Shown one piece after another: positions 43,301 to 50,070 of a stretch of 51,356 nt of DNA. The stretch is from Streptomyces sp. G-G2 (GTDB lineage: Bacteria > Actinomycetota > Actinomycetes > Streptomycetales > Streptomycetaceae). Each line of letters opens with the position of its first letter. The stretch's first letter is position 1. Both the position numbers and the translations under genes were made by a program. The notes under the pieces are model-generated. The model did not search any database and was not told the DNA's origin. It saw only the letters and a list, made by a program, of their open reading frames with translations. Where the stretch lies: NCBI RefSeq assembly GCF_030063135.1, contig NZ_JASISO010000054.1, positions 1-51,356 of the forward strand, read 5' to 3'.

Positions 43301-44350
43301 GGCCTCGCGATGGACCTGGGCACCCTCGGCCGGTACAGCGAGGCGATGGAACTGGCGACGGCCGCGCACGAGGGCTTCAGCCAGATCTTCCACGAGTCGC
43401 ACCCCCGGACCCTGGCGGCCGCGAACAACCTGGCGCTGAACCTGCGCATGGTGGGGCAGTACGCCCGGGCCCGCGAGATCGACCAGGAGGTCTTCGACCG
43501 GCGCACCGAGGTGCTCGGCCCGGACCACCCCTACACTCTGTCCTCGGCCCAGAGCCTGGCCCGCGACCTGCGCGAGGTGGGCCGCTACGACGACTCGGTC
43601 CAACTGCTCAGCCGCACCTACGAGATCTACAAACGGCAGCTGGGCCGGGCCTTCCCCGGCACGCTGGCCGCCGCCAAGTCCCTCGCGGTCTCGCTGCGCC
43701 GGGCGGGCGAACTGGAGGACGCGCGGCGGCTGACCACCGCCACCCGCAACCGCTACCGGGCCAAGTACACCTCGGTCAACCCCGACCTGCTGGCCTGCGA
43801 ACTCAACCTGGCCGCCGACCTGTTCGCCACCGGGGACGCGGCCGCGGCCCGGGACCTGGCACAGGAGGTCGTCGACGAGTACATGAAGGTGCCGGGCGAG
43901 CGGCACCCGTACACCCTGGCCGCGATCAACAACCTCGCGGTGTTCCACTGGGGTTCGGGGGCGGCGGAGACCGCGGAGTCCATGCTGCGCCACGCCATCC
44001 GGCAGCTGCGCGAGGTCCTCGGCGACAACCACCCGCACACCATCTTCGCCCACCTCAACCTGGCGAACACCCTGGCCGATCTGGGAGATCCGGAGGGCGC
44101 CCTGGAGCTGGAGCGGATGGCGGTGCTGCGGCTGCGCGAGGCGCTCGGCGCGCACCACCCCGAAACCCTGGCGAGCGCCTCGAACATGGCGGTCAGCCTC
44201 GATTCGATGGGCCGCAAGGAGGAAGCCGCGCGGGTCCGCACGGAGGCGGTGAACGAGCTGACCAGACTCCTGGGCGAGGAACACGGCCTGACCCGCTACG
44301 CACGCGACGAGCGCCGGGTCCACCGGGACCTGGAGCCGCTGGCGGTGTGA
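40370..44350 (+). CDS. fxsT: FxsT: MinD-like ATPase, TIR-like, NB-ARC and TPR protein of the FXS system
   Basis: 1326 residues with four regions. Residues 1-300 form a MinD/ParA-like ATPase with deviant Walker A YKGGTGRTMALANTAW (16-22) and DWDLEAPGL. Residues about 338-480 are TIR-like (LPADLFLSYVAENRMWADWIE, VVLLSNAYLKSARAVDVW), without the usual Glu after the S-x-Y-x-S stretch. Residues about 505-790 are NB-ARC with Walker A YGLGGVGKTQ (about 540), Walker B WLLVFDNADD and GDLPLAVEQAGAW. Residues about 925-1310 are kinesin-light-chain-like TPR repeats (LGPSHPHT, LGPDHPYT, GERHPYT, LGDNHPHT, LGAHHPET). This is a STAND-type sensor architecture. It is the known FXS-system TPR protein; its function is not established. 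Confidence 0.92.
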   Translation: MTASRDGRIVTFYSYKGGTGRTMALANTAWILAANGKRVLAVDWDLEAPGLHRFFHPFLDPSTLGATTGIIDLISEYAWAATSPAQRADDWHKDYARIQPHAVSLTPETLGWEFPDGGTLDFVSAGRQNREYSATVSTFDWDNFYDRLGGGHFFDALRDDMKRNYDYVLIDSRTGLSDIADICTVHLPDVLVDCFTLSDQSIDGAASVARQIDERFNDRGIKIYPVPMRIDEGEKEKADAGRALARIKFDRFPSGLGGDELTAYWGAVEIPYRPYYAYEETLATFGDEAGLTNSLLSAFERLTAVVTEGEITSMPPIGEEVRLRIRDAFTRRRPTLPADLFLSYVAENRMWADWIESVLTRAGFRVVPKDVSAERPPAPAPATAPGDTLGGAGISVDTAARTVVLLSNAYLKSARAVDVWARAAAEDPTGGRRQLVPLRVGDVRLSTPYIDRNPVDLFRLDEVHATTALLRAVERPMALNDGISSATAPGPRFPGTVPKIWNAPPRNPGFTGRSIVLERMRDQLGGGMAVVLPQPQTLYGLGGVGKTQVALEYVHRFMADYDLVWWISSEQTDDVVAALAELAVRLGAQTGEDMAAASQEAIDLLRRGVPSSRWLLVFDNADDPEALKRFFPPGGPGHVLVTSRNQSWSQYGDALPVDVFLREESIEHLQRRAPGLTTEDAEQVAIAVGDLPLAVEQAGAWIAETATPVSAYLEQLAQQAARVLALNQPPGYPEPVAATWNVSIERLQSRSPAAVRLLQLCAFFAPEPISANLLYSKEMIDALKPYDSSLQEKLVLGRVIREIGRFAMAKVDQVSNSIQVHRLVQAVIRAQLTEEEQREARHAVHRILAGARPDDDEPIDNPETWPRFNTIWPHLTPSEARFCKEPETRRLLIDRVRYLWKRGDFKAAFQLGEELRETWKDTLGNDDLQYLYLRFHLSNILRSQGRFVEAKELDEVTLERQRTALGPSHPHTYMTTSGLAMDLGTLGRYSEAMELATAAHEGFSQIFHESHPRTLAAANNLALNLRMVGQYARAREIDQEVFDRRTEVLGPDHPYTLSSAQSLARDLREVGRYDDSVQLLSRTYEIYKRQLGRAFPGTLAAAKSLAVSLRRAGELEDARRLTTATRNRYRAKYTSVNPDLLACELNLAADLFATGDAAAARDLAQEVVDEYMKVPGERHPYTLAAINNLAVFHWGSGAAETAESMLRHAIRQLREVLGDNHPHTIFAHLNLANTLADLGDPEGALELERMAVLRLREALGAHHPETLASASNMAVSLDSMGRKEEAARVRTEAVNELTRLLGEEHGLTRYARDERRVHRDLEPLAV

Positions 44351-44439
44351 CCGCCTCCGGGCGGGGCGGCCGCCGGGGACCGGGCAGTTCCCGGCGGCCG
44401 CCCCGCGCACCACCCGACAGCAGACTGGGGGGGTTCGCT

Positions 44440-45348
44440 GTGACCGACAGCATGACCTTTCGAAACGAAGACCTACCGGCCCTCTTCCACCACACCGACC
44501 AGGCGGCGATCTCCCGGCAGCGGGAGTCGACGCAGGCCACCCGCGCCCAGCTGCTGCTGCTCGTGACGGCCGCCGCGGCGGGCGCGCTGCCCGCGGCGAC
44601 CCGGCTCGGGTCGCTGCACCTGTTCGGGCTGCTGAGCGCGCTGGCGTACGCGGGCGTGCTCGGCGTGGGGGTGCGCGCCACCCGGCGCCGGGCCCGGCCG
44701 CAGTGGCAGCTCAACCGCAGCGCGGCGGAGTTCATCAAGTCCCTGGCCTGGCGGTACGCCGTGCACGGGGCGCCCTTCGGCAGTGACGTCCCCGACCCGC
44801 GCCAGGTGTACGGGACCCGGCTGGAGGCGGGCCTGGACGAGCTGCGCAAGATGGGCTGGGAGGATCCGCGGACCACCGGGATGGTGCCGGAGGGCGGGGA
44901 GATCACCGGGGCCATGCACCGGCTGCGGGGGCTGGACTACCGGGTGCGGCGCGAGACGTACGTACGGGACCGGCTGATCGAGCAGCGCAAGTGGTACCAG
45001 CGCAAGACGGAGGTGTCGCGGCGGGCCACCGCCGTGTGGTCGTGGTCGATCGTCCTGCTGACCTGTGTGGCGCTGCTGTTCGCGCTGCTGGGGGCCGTCG
45101 GCTCGGGCCCGGGGACCCGGCTGACCGGGCTGCTGAGCGCGGCGGCGGCGGCCGGGATCGCCTGGAACGAGGTGCGCCGCCACCATCCGCTGATCGAGGC
45201 GCACACCCTGATCGAGCAGGACCTCTCCGCGATGATGGTGGTGATGCAGACGACGATCACCGAGACGCAGTGGCCGTCGGCGGTGTACGAGACGGAGCGG
45301 TACGTCTCCCCGCAGCACACGGACTGGCTGGCGCGGCACAGCAGTTGA
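44440..45348 (+). CDS. SLATT-type (DUF4231-like) membrane protein next to fxsT
   Basis: 302 residues. Two hairpins of paired membrane helices (about 35-85 and 200-250) separated by a basic helical segment with VRRETYVRDRLIEQRKWYQRKT, the hallmark at the start of the SLATT/DUF4231 domain; after the second hairpin comes an amphipathic helix (IEQDLSAMMVVMQTT). SLATT proteins are predicted membrane effectors linked to SMODS, SLOG or TIR signalling in conflict systems. GTG 44440 has a GGGGGGG stretch upstream. An alternative GTG at 44347 overlaps the fxsT stop but would add 31 Arg/Gly/Pro residues and is less likely. Same strand, 89 bp after fxsT. Confidence 0.8.
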   Translation: MTDSMTFRNEDLPALFHHTDQAAISRQRESTQATRAQLLLLVTAAAAGALPAATRLGSLHLFGLLSALAYAGVLGVGVRATRRRARPQWQLNRSAAEFIKSLAWRYAVHGAPFGSDVPDPRQVYGTRLEAGLDELRKMGWEDPRTTGMVPEGGEITGAMHRLRGLDYRVRRETYVRDRLIEQRKWYQRKTEVSRRATAVWSWSIVLLTCVALLFALLGAVGSGPGTRLTGLLSAAAAAGIAWNEVRRHHPLIEAHTLIEQDLSAMMVVMQTTITETQWPSAVYETERYVSPQHTDWLARHSS

Positions 45349-45366
45349 GCCGCCGCGCCGCGGACG

Positions 45367-45411
45367 GCGCGGGCGTCGTACGGGACGGTCAGTCCCGTAC
45401 GACGCCCGCGC
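45367..45411. terminator. 20-bp-arm bidirectional terminator overlapping a coding end
   Basis: Perfect 20-bp arms (45367-45386 and 45392-45411) with loop GGTCA. It separates the SLATT gene from the convergent SLOG gene. The loop contains the stop codon of the SLOG gene and the right arm encodes its last residues (GVVRD). No T-run follows. Confidence 0.8.
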
Positions 45412-45868
45412 GCCAGAGGACGGTGACCGGTTTCCCGAGGGCCCGGGCGTAGGCGACGATCTCGCCCGTGCCGCCGTGCCCGCGCGCCGGAAGGCCGTCC
45501 CAGACGGCCACGAGCCGGTCGCAGCTGTCGGCGATGAAGGTGCCCGCCGCGTAGTACGCCTCGTCCGTGGACCGGGCGAAGCCCAGTCTGATCTCCTGGG
45601 CGGCCAGCCGCCGCAGCCGGTGGTACCCGGCGAGGGACGCGCCGTCCTCGAAGGTGGCCTCGTAGTCCCCGCTGGGGATCACCACGGTCAGGTCGGCCCC
45701 GCACTGGAGGGCGATGTCGGCGAAGAGCTGGTCGGCCCCCTCCGCGAGGCTGGAGAACGCCTCCAACGGGCCCCGGTGGCCCCGGAGTACGCTCCGCAGC
45801 CCGGCTTCGACGTGGGCGAGCGCCTCGCCGGGAATGGACCGGTGGCCGGTCACGCCGATGCGTTTCAT
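45389..45868 (-). CDS. SLOG/LOG-like (Rossmann) nucleotide-binding protein
   Basis: 159 residues, ATG with GGGGGAGG eight bases upstream. The sequence IGVTGHRSI, SLAEGADQLFADIALQCGADLTVVIPSGDYEATF, AYYAAGTFIADSCDRLVAVWDG, GHGGTGEIVAYARALGKPV follows the SLOG/LOG-like pattern: a Rossmann fold with a phosphate-binding GGTGEIV loop and CDRLVAVWDG strand. SLOG domains are predicted to sense or make nucleotide-derived signals and pair with SLATT effectors in bacterial conflict systems. Here it is convergent with a SLATT gene 40 bp away. No catalytic assignment is possible. The frame extends two codons to a TTG, which I reject because of spacing. Confidence 0.78.
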   Translation of the reverse strand: MKRIGVTGHRSIPGEALAHVEAGLRSVLRGHRGPLEAFSSLAEGADQLFADIALQCGADLTVVIPSGDYEATFEDGASLAGYHRLRRLAAQEIRLGFARSTDEAYYAAGTFIADSCDRLVAVWDGLPARGHGGTGEIVAYARALGKPVTVLWRAGVVRD

Positions 45869-45896
45869 ACACAAGCCTCCCCCGTGACAGCCCGAA

Positions 45897-45939
45897 CACC
45901 CTGGACATCCTCCCAGAAGGCGGGGGGACGTCCAGGGTG
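45897..45939 (-). terminator. Hairpin downstream of the protease gene
   Basis: CACCCTGGAC, 23 bases, GTCCAGGGTG: perfect 10-bp arms in the 114-bp gap after the protease stop and before the SLOG start. Likely ends protease transcription. Confidence 0.5.
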
Positions 45940-45982
45940 CGCACAGGGGGCGCGCGCAACGGCCGCGCCCGGGCGGGGGCCG

Positions 45983-46915
45983 TCAGTAGACGCTGACCCC
46001 GTAGGCCGCGAGGGCCTCGGTCACGGGCTGGAAGAACGTCGTACCGCCGCTGGAGCAGTCGCCGCTGCCGCCGGAGGTCAGGCCGATCGCCCGGGTACCG
46101 GAGTAGAGCGAGCCGCCGCTGTCGCCGGGCTCGGCGCAGACGTTGGTGCGGATCAGGCCGGAGACGATCTCGCCGTTGCCGTAGTTGACGGTGGCGTTGA
46201 GGGCCTGCACCGTGCCGCTGTGGATGCCGGTGGTGGAACCCCGGCGGGTCACGGACATGCCGACGGTGGCGTTGGCGGCGCTGGTGATGTCCTGGCTGCC
46301 GACGGTGCCCGCGTGGGCGAGCGAGGTGTTGTCGTAGCGGACCAGGCCGTAGTCGTTGCCGGGGAAGCTGGACCCGACGGTGGCGCCGATCGTGGTGGTG
46401 TGCGAGGTACTGGTCCACCAGGTGCCCGCGCCCTGGGTGCAGTGGCCGGCGGTCAGCAGGTAGTAGGTGCTGCCGCTGCGCACGTTGAAGCCGAGCGAGC
46501 AGCGCCAGCTCGACGCGAGGATGGGGTCGCCGCCCGAGATCAGCTTGCTCAGTCTGCCGGGGGTGTGCTCGACGCGCAGGGCCCCGGAGTCGGCCCCCGC
46601 CTCGTGCTTGATTCTGGCGAGGTCGGCGCCGGAAACGGTGGAGTCGGCGGTGACCACGAGGGTTCCGTTGGCGGGGTCGGTGTACCAGGCGGTGCCCGCG
46701 ACGTCGGCGCGCTGTACGGAGGCGCCGACGGCGGCGAGCCGGTCGGCGCTCAGGCCGCCCGAGGACGCGTCGGCGTCCGCGCTCGCGCTCGCCGGGACGG
46801 CGAAGGCGGCGACGGCGGCCAGCCCGGCGGCGAGCACGGTGAGCCGGGTCCGCGTACCGATGCGGACGCGACGGGCGACGGGGGTGTGGGTGGGGGGGTT
46901 GTGCTTGAAGCTCAT
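45983..46915 (-). CDS. Streptogrisin-type secreted serine protease (S1E)
   Basis: 310 residues as a pre-pro-enzyme. Twin-Arg-poor basic N-terminus and a signal peptide (about 1-45), then a propeptide (about 46-125) with the alpha-lytic-protease prodomain pattern, then the mature enzyme from ISGGD (126) as in streptogrisins A/B. Triad: His158 (TAGHC), Asp188 (GNDYGL), Ser266 (GDSGGS); disulfide cysteines 139-159 and one near each of 260 and 287. It degrades proteins outside the cell, self-cleaving the propeptide. The ATG at 46915 has GGAGG seven bases upstream; the upstream frame to 47020 overlaps the next gene and is rejected. Confidence 0.94.
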   Translation of the reverse strand: MSFKHNPPTHTPVARRVRIGTRTRLTVLAAGLAAVAAFAVPASASADADASSGGLSADRLAAVGASVQRADVAGTAWYTDPANGTLVVTADSTVSGADLARIKHEAGADSGALRVEHTPGRLSKLISGGDPILASSWRCSLGFNVRSGSTYYLLTAGHCTQGAGTWWTSTSHTTTIGATVGSSFPGNDYGLVRYDNTSLAHAGTVGSQDITSAANATVGMSVTRRGSTTGIHSGTVQALNATVNYGNGEIVSGLIRTNVCAEPGDSGGSLYSGTRAIGLTSGGSGDCSSGGTTFFQPVTEALAAYGVSVY

Positions 46916-47003
46916 TTCTCGTCCTCCCGGAGGGGATCGGGGCTCGGCGGACCGATGGGTCTGGCCGTGCACCTGACAAGCACTGATCCGGAGTCTCGTG
47001 GTG

Positions 47004-47846
47004 TCAGATACCGGCAGCAAGGGCTGATTTCAGCCTCCGTTCTCCGGCCGCGACCTCGAACGGCAGGGTGTTGCCGGGCGGCGGCAACGGACAGATGAAG
47101 TGATCGGCGAAGGCGCAGGGCGGCAGCAGCGCGCGGTTGAGGTCGACCGTGACCGAGCCGTCGGCGGCCGGGATCCCGGGCCGCAGGAAGCGGAACCGGT
47201 AGCTGCTCCGCCCGCCGGAGGCATCACCGAAGACGGCCCACAGACTGCCGTCACCCTCGTCCACGGCCACCTGGAGGGTGTGCGGGGCGCCCTGGAACGT
47301 GAAGCTCAGTTCGCCCCCGAGGCCGAGGCCCCGCGCGGCGCCGTCGGCGTTCTCGACCTGGACGGTCCGGTCCTCGGCGTACGGCCGGAAGCGCCCCGGG
47401 AGCGCGTACGCCGGGTCGTACGGGGTGGCCTCGATGCCCGCGAAGGCGCGGCGGTCCGGGGAGTCCGGGTCGTACACCCGGACCGCCCAGGCCCCTTCCC
47501 GGCGGATCACCACGAGCCGGACGGCGCCCGCGGCGAGCCGGGAACCGGACGGCGGCCCCGCGTCGGCGGCGAGCACCGCCTCTCCGTCGAGGGGCTCGCC
47601 GCCCAGGGTGACGCCGTCGGCCGGGGACGCGGTCAGGAGGACGGCGCCGTCCGTCTCGCGCCACAGGCCCGGAACGGCCGGAATTCGACCTTCCGGGTAG
47701 TCGGCGAGCCAGTGCGTTCCCATGAGGGACAAGGGGCCGTAGGGAGCTGACACCGCGTCCACCCGGTGCTCGTGCCAGCGTTTCCAGGCGGCGGACGCAT
47801 CGGATGCGCCCGTCGGGGCAGGTGCCTCAGATGCCTCAGGACTCAT
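47004..47846 (-). CDS. DUF1684 domain protein
   Basis: 280 residues, cytoplasmic. The DUF1684 pattern is clear: a short helical start (AAWKRWHEHRVDAVSAPYGPLSLMGTHWL), beta-rich middle, and the C-terminal block GGRSSYRFRFLRPGIPAADGSVTVDLNRALLPPCAFADHFICPLPPPGNTLPFEVAAGE. The function of the family is not known; the C-terminal CAF..H..CPLPP.N could bind a metal or ligand. The ATG at 47846 has GGAAA upstream; the frame is open to 47897 but that part is not family-like. Same strand as the DUF5685 gene, separated by 83 bp. Confidence 0.85.
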   Translation of the reverse strand: MSPEASEAPAPTGASDASAAWKRWHEHRVDAVSAPYGPLSLMGTHWLADYPEGRIPAVPGLWRETDGAVLLTASPADGVTLGGEPLDGEAVLAADAGPPSGSRLAAGAVRLVVIRREGAWAVRVYDPDSPDRRAFAGIEATPYDPAYALPGRFRPYAEDRTVQVENADGAARGLGLGGELSFTFQGAPHTLQVAVDEGDGSLWAVFGDASGGRSSYRFRFLRPGIPAADGSVTVDLNRALLPPCAFADHFICPLPPPGNTLPFEVAAGERRLKSALAAGI

Positions 47847-47929
47847 ACGGTCAGATTTCCATACCGGCACCGCCCACGGGTGGCACCGGCATCGCAAGGT
47901 ACGCCGTACGGACCTGTCCTGACGTGTCC

Positions 47930-49300
47930 TCAGCAGCCGCAGTCACACCCGCAGTCGCAGCAGTCGCATCCGTCGCAGCAGCACCCGTCGCACCCACCGC
48001 AGTCGCAGTCGCAGTCGTCGCACCAGGCGTCCCGCTTCTTCCGGGACCAGGGACCCTCGTGGTCCGTGCAGCACAGCTGGCAGGTGCAGAAGAGCCCGAT
48101 GGCCACCGCGCAGCCCGCCAGGATGCCCCGGCGCGGCTTCTGGGGCGGCAGCCCGCCGAAGCCGCCGCCGCCCGGACCTCCGGGACCGCCCGGGCCCATC
48201 GGCGGGGGCGCAGCGGGCCCACCGGGTGCGGTCGGCCCGTAGGGGTTGCCGCCGTAGGGGTTGCCGCCGTAGGGGCCGGACCCCTGGGGGCCGCCGCCGA
48301 ACGGATTCCCCGTCCCCGCGTCCCAGGCGGGCGGCGCCGAGCCGAAGCCCTGACCGTGCCCCTGCCCCTGCCCCTGCCCCTGCCCCTGACCCTGACCGTG
48401 GCTCTGGCCGTGCCCGGCCGACGCGGCGCCCTGGTGCCCGCAGGAACTCGTCCCGAAGGCCCGGTCCACCGAGGTCCGCAGCTCGTGGACCAGCAGCCGG
48501 TGCGTGAGGCCCGCGTCCACGAACTCGGCCTCCCGCAGCGCCAGCCGTATCCCGTGCAGCGCGTCGTCGCACAGCCGCCGGGCCTCGGTGAGCGACGTCC
48601 CGGTCGCGGTCAGCGGGTTCCAGGCACCCGCCGCGGCGTCCGCGGCCTGGTCCTCCACCGCGTCCAGCAGGTGCGCGAGGCGCCCGAAGTACCGGCCCGC
48701 CTCGGCGAGCGCGGGGGCGTTGCCTGGCCGCCCGGCCAGGGTCGCGGTATGGGCGAAGGCGGCGGCCGTGGCGGTCTCGGTCGGCTCGGTCACGCGCAGG
48801 ACCGGGGTGCCCGGTCCGGCGAGGGCCTCGATGCCGCCCTGCCGGTCCACCGCGTCCACGAGGACGGCCGTGTCGAAGCCGAGGGAGGCCCCGGTACGGG
48901 CCCCGGCCCGGTCCCAGCGCCGGGCCACGGTCCGCGCGGCGGCGGCCAGCGGAGCGCGCGCCAACAGGCCGTCCCGGTCGGCCACGTGGTCCCGTACCTT
49001 CGCCGAGGCGAGCACCAGGGAGACGGCGGCGGCGAGCCGCGCGCCCTCCCCGTCGGCCACCGGAGCGGTGCGCATCCCGCGCAGCGGGCAGGGACCCGCG
49101 GTGCGCCGCGCGCCCGGGGCCGGAGCGGACTGAGCCTCCGTCAGAACGGAGACGAGCAGCCCGTCGTAGTTGGTGACGACTCTGGCGAACTGGCCGTGGT
49201 CCCCGCGAAGTGCCAGGCACAGTCCGCAGAGATGGGCCATCCACTCCGTCTTGAACCGGTCTCCGAGCCGGTGGGCGCAGGGTCTGACAATGCCGAACAA
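47930..49300 (-). CDS. DUF5685 protein with Gly/Gln repeats and cysteine-rich tail
   Basis: 456 residues. The N-terminal 290 residues are the helical DUF5685 domain, beginning LFGIVRPCAHRLGDRFKTEWMAHLCGLCLALRGDHGQF with conserved cysteines in RPC and CGLC. A low-complexity part follows: alternating Gly-Gln/Gly-His dipeptides, three NPYGG copies and Gly/Pro stretches. After a short hydrophobic segment (ILAGCAVAIGLFCTCQLCC) the last 40 residues are almost half cysteine, with Asp and Gly between them. This could be a multi-cluster metal site. I start at TTG 49300 (GGGGGAA upstream), where family members begin; an ATG lies at 49339. Function unknown. Confidence 0.82.
   Translation of the reverse strand: MFGIVRPCAHRLGDRFKTEWMAHLCGLCLALRGDHGQFARVVTNYDGLLVSVLTEAQSAPAPGARRTAGPCPLRGMRTAPVADGEGARLAAAVSLVLASAKVRDHVADRDGLLARAPLAAAARTVARRWDRAGARTGASLGFDTAVLVDAVDRQGGIEALAGPGTPVLRVTEPTETATAAAFAHTATLAGRPGNAPALAEAGRYFGRLAHLLDAVEDQAADAAAGAWNPLTATGTSLTEARRLCDDALHGIRLALREAEFVDAGLTHRLLVHELRTSVDRAFGTSSCGHQGAASAGHGQSHGQGQGQGQGQGQGHGQGFGSAPPAWDAGTGNPFGGGPQGSGPYGGNPYGGNPYGPTAPGGPAAPPPMGPGGPGGPGGGGFGGLPPQKPRRGILAGCAVAIGLFCTCQLCCTDHEGPWSRKKRDAWCDDCDCDCGGCDGCCCDGCDCCDCGCDCGC
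48348..48414. repeat. Hexamer repeat tract within the DUF5685 gene
   Basis: About eleven tandem hexamers of the CCCTGC/CCCTGA/CCGTGC type on the plus strand, encoding the Gly-Gln and Gly-His dipeptides. Units are in-frame, so length changes would not break the gene. Confidence 0.6.
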
Positions 49301-49512
49301 GTGGTTCCCCCGTGTGTCAAGCTCGTACGTGCGGGGCATCGTATCGAGCCAGGCCCTTCACCCGTACGTCCCATGCGGTCACCCGGTCGGATGCAGCGGT
49401 CGTATTTTCACTCAGCTGGCTGCGGCACACGCTGCGAACCGTGGCCGCGCACCGGATGTTCTGCACCAGTACCGTCACGAAACCCCTGCGCGGCGACTAT
49501 CCACTTGGCGCG

Positions 49513-49540
49513 TTGTCAGCATCATGGTCGACCATAGGGA
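49513..49540 (+). promoter_or_regulatory. Candidate promoter of the SepF-like gene
   Basis: TTGTCA (49513-49518), 16 bases, TAGGGA (49535-49540), about 45 bp before the start codon. The spacer holds a perfect palindrome ATGGTCGACCAT (49524-49535) that may be an operator. Confidence 0.4.
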
Positions 49541-49584
49541 CGCGGAGAAGAAGTCAGATCAAGCCCCGGTGAAAGGAGGCGTCC

Positions 49585-50043
49585 ATGGGTTCGGTACGCA
49601 AGGCGAGTGCCTGGCTGGGTCTCGTTGAGGACAGCAACGACGAGCGTTACTACGACGACGAGTACGCGGAGGCCGCGGCACAGGGTTCCCACGCGGGTGG
49701 AGTCGAGCGGGAGCAGTGGGTCACCGACCCGCGCGTCCAGGTCGTGTCCGAATCGGCTGTCGAGCAGGGCCGGCGCATCGCCACGGTGACCCCCGACGGC
49801 TTCCGCGACGCGCGCGGCATCGGCGAACTGTTCCGCGAGGGCGTGCCCGTGATCGTGAACCTGTCGTCGATGGACCCGGGCGACGCGAAGCGCGTGGTCG
49901 ACTTCGCGGCCGGGCTGACCTTCGGCCTGCGCGGCTCGATCGAGCGGGTGGCGACCAGAGTCTTCCTGCTGACCCCGGCCGACACCCAGATCGTCAGCGG
50001 CGAGTCCGGCGGCCGCACCCGCGACTTCTTCAACCAGAGCTGA
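49585..50043 (+). CDS. SepF-like cell division protein
   Basis: 152 residues, ATG with a strong GAAAGGAGG. N-terminal amphipathic helix (MGSVRKASAWLGLVED), an acidic linker, then the SepF domain (about 55-145: RRIATVTPDGFRDARGIGELFREGVPVIVNLSSMDPGDAKRVVDFAAGLTFGLRGSIERVATRVFLLTP). SepF proteins attach FtsZ to the membrane and bend it during septation. Streptomyces carry one SepF near ftsZ and two SepF-like paralogues; this copy is away from ftsZ and, by neighbourhood, resembles the SflA paralogue as I recall. Convergent with the glutaryl-CoA dehydrogenase gene, 27 bp apart. Confidence 0.93.
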   Translation: MGSVRKASAWLGLVEDSNDERYYDDEYAEAAAQGSHAGGVEREQWVTDPRVQVVSESAVEQGRRIATVTPDGFRDARGIGELFREGVPVIVNLSSMDPGDAKRVVDFAAGLTFGLRGSIERVATRVFLLTPADTQIVSGESGGRTRDFFNQS

Positions 50044-50070
50044 GCGGGGCGCTCGCCGGTTCCCTCCGGT

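Noticed and set aside
44347..44439. Earlier GTG start of the SLATT protein overlapping the fxsT stop
   Set aside because: It would add 31 residues rich in Arg, Gly and Pro before the domain; GTG 44440 has a better ribosome binding site. Not fully excluded.
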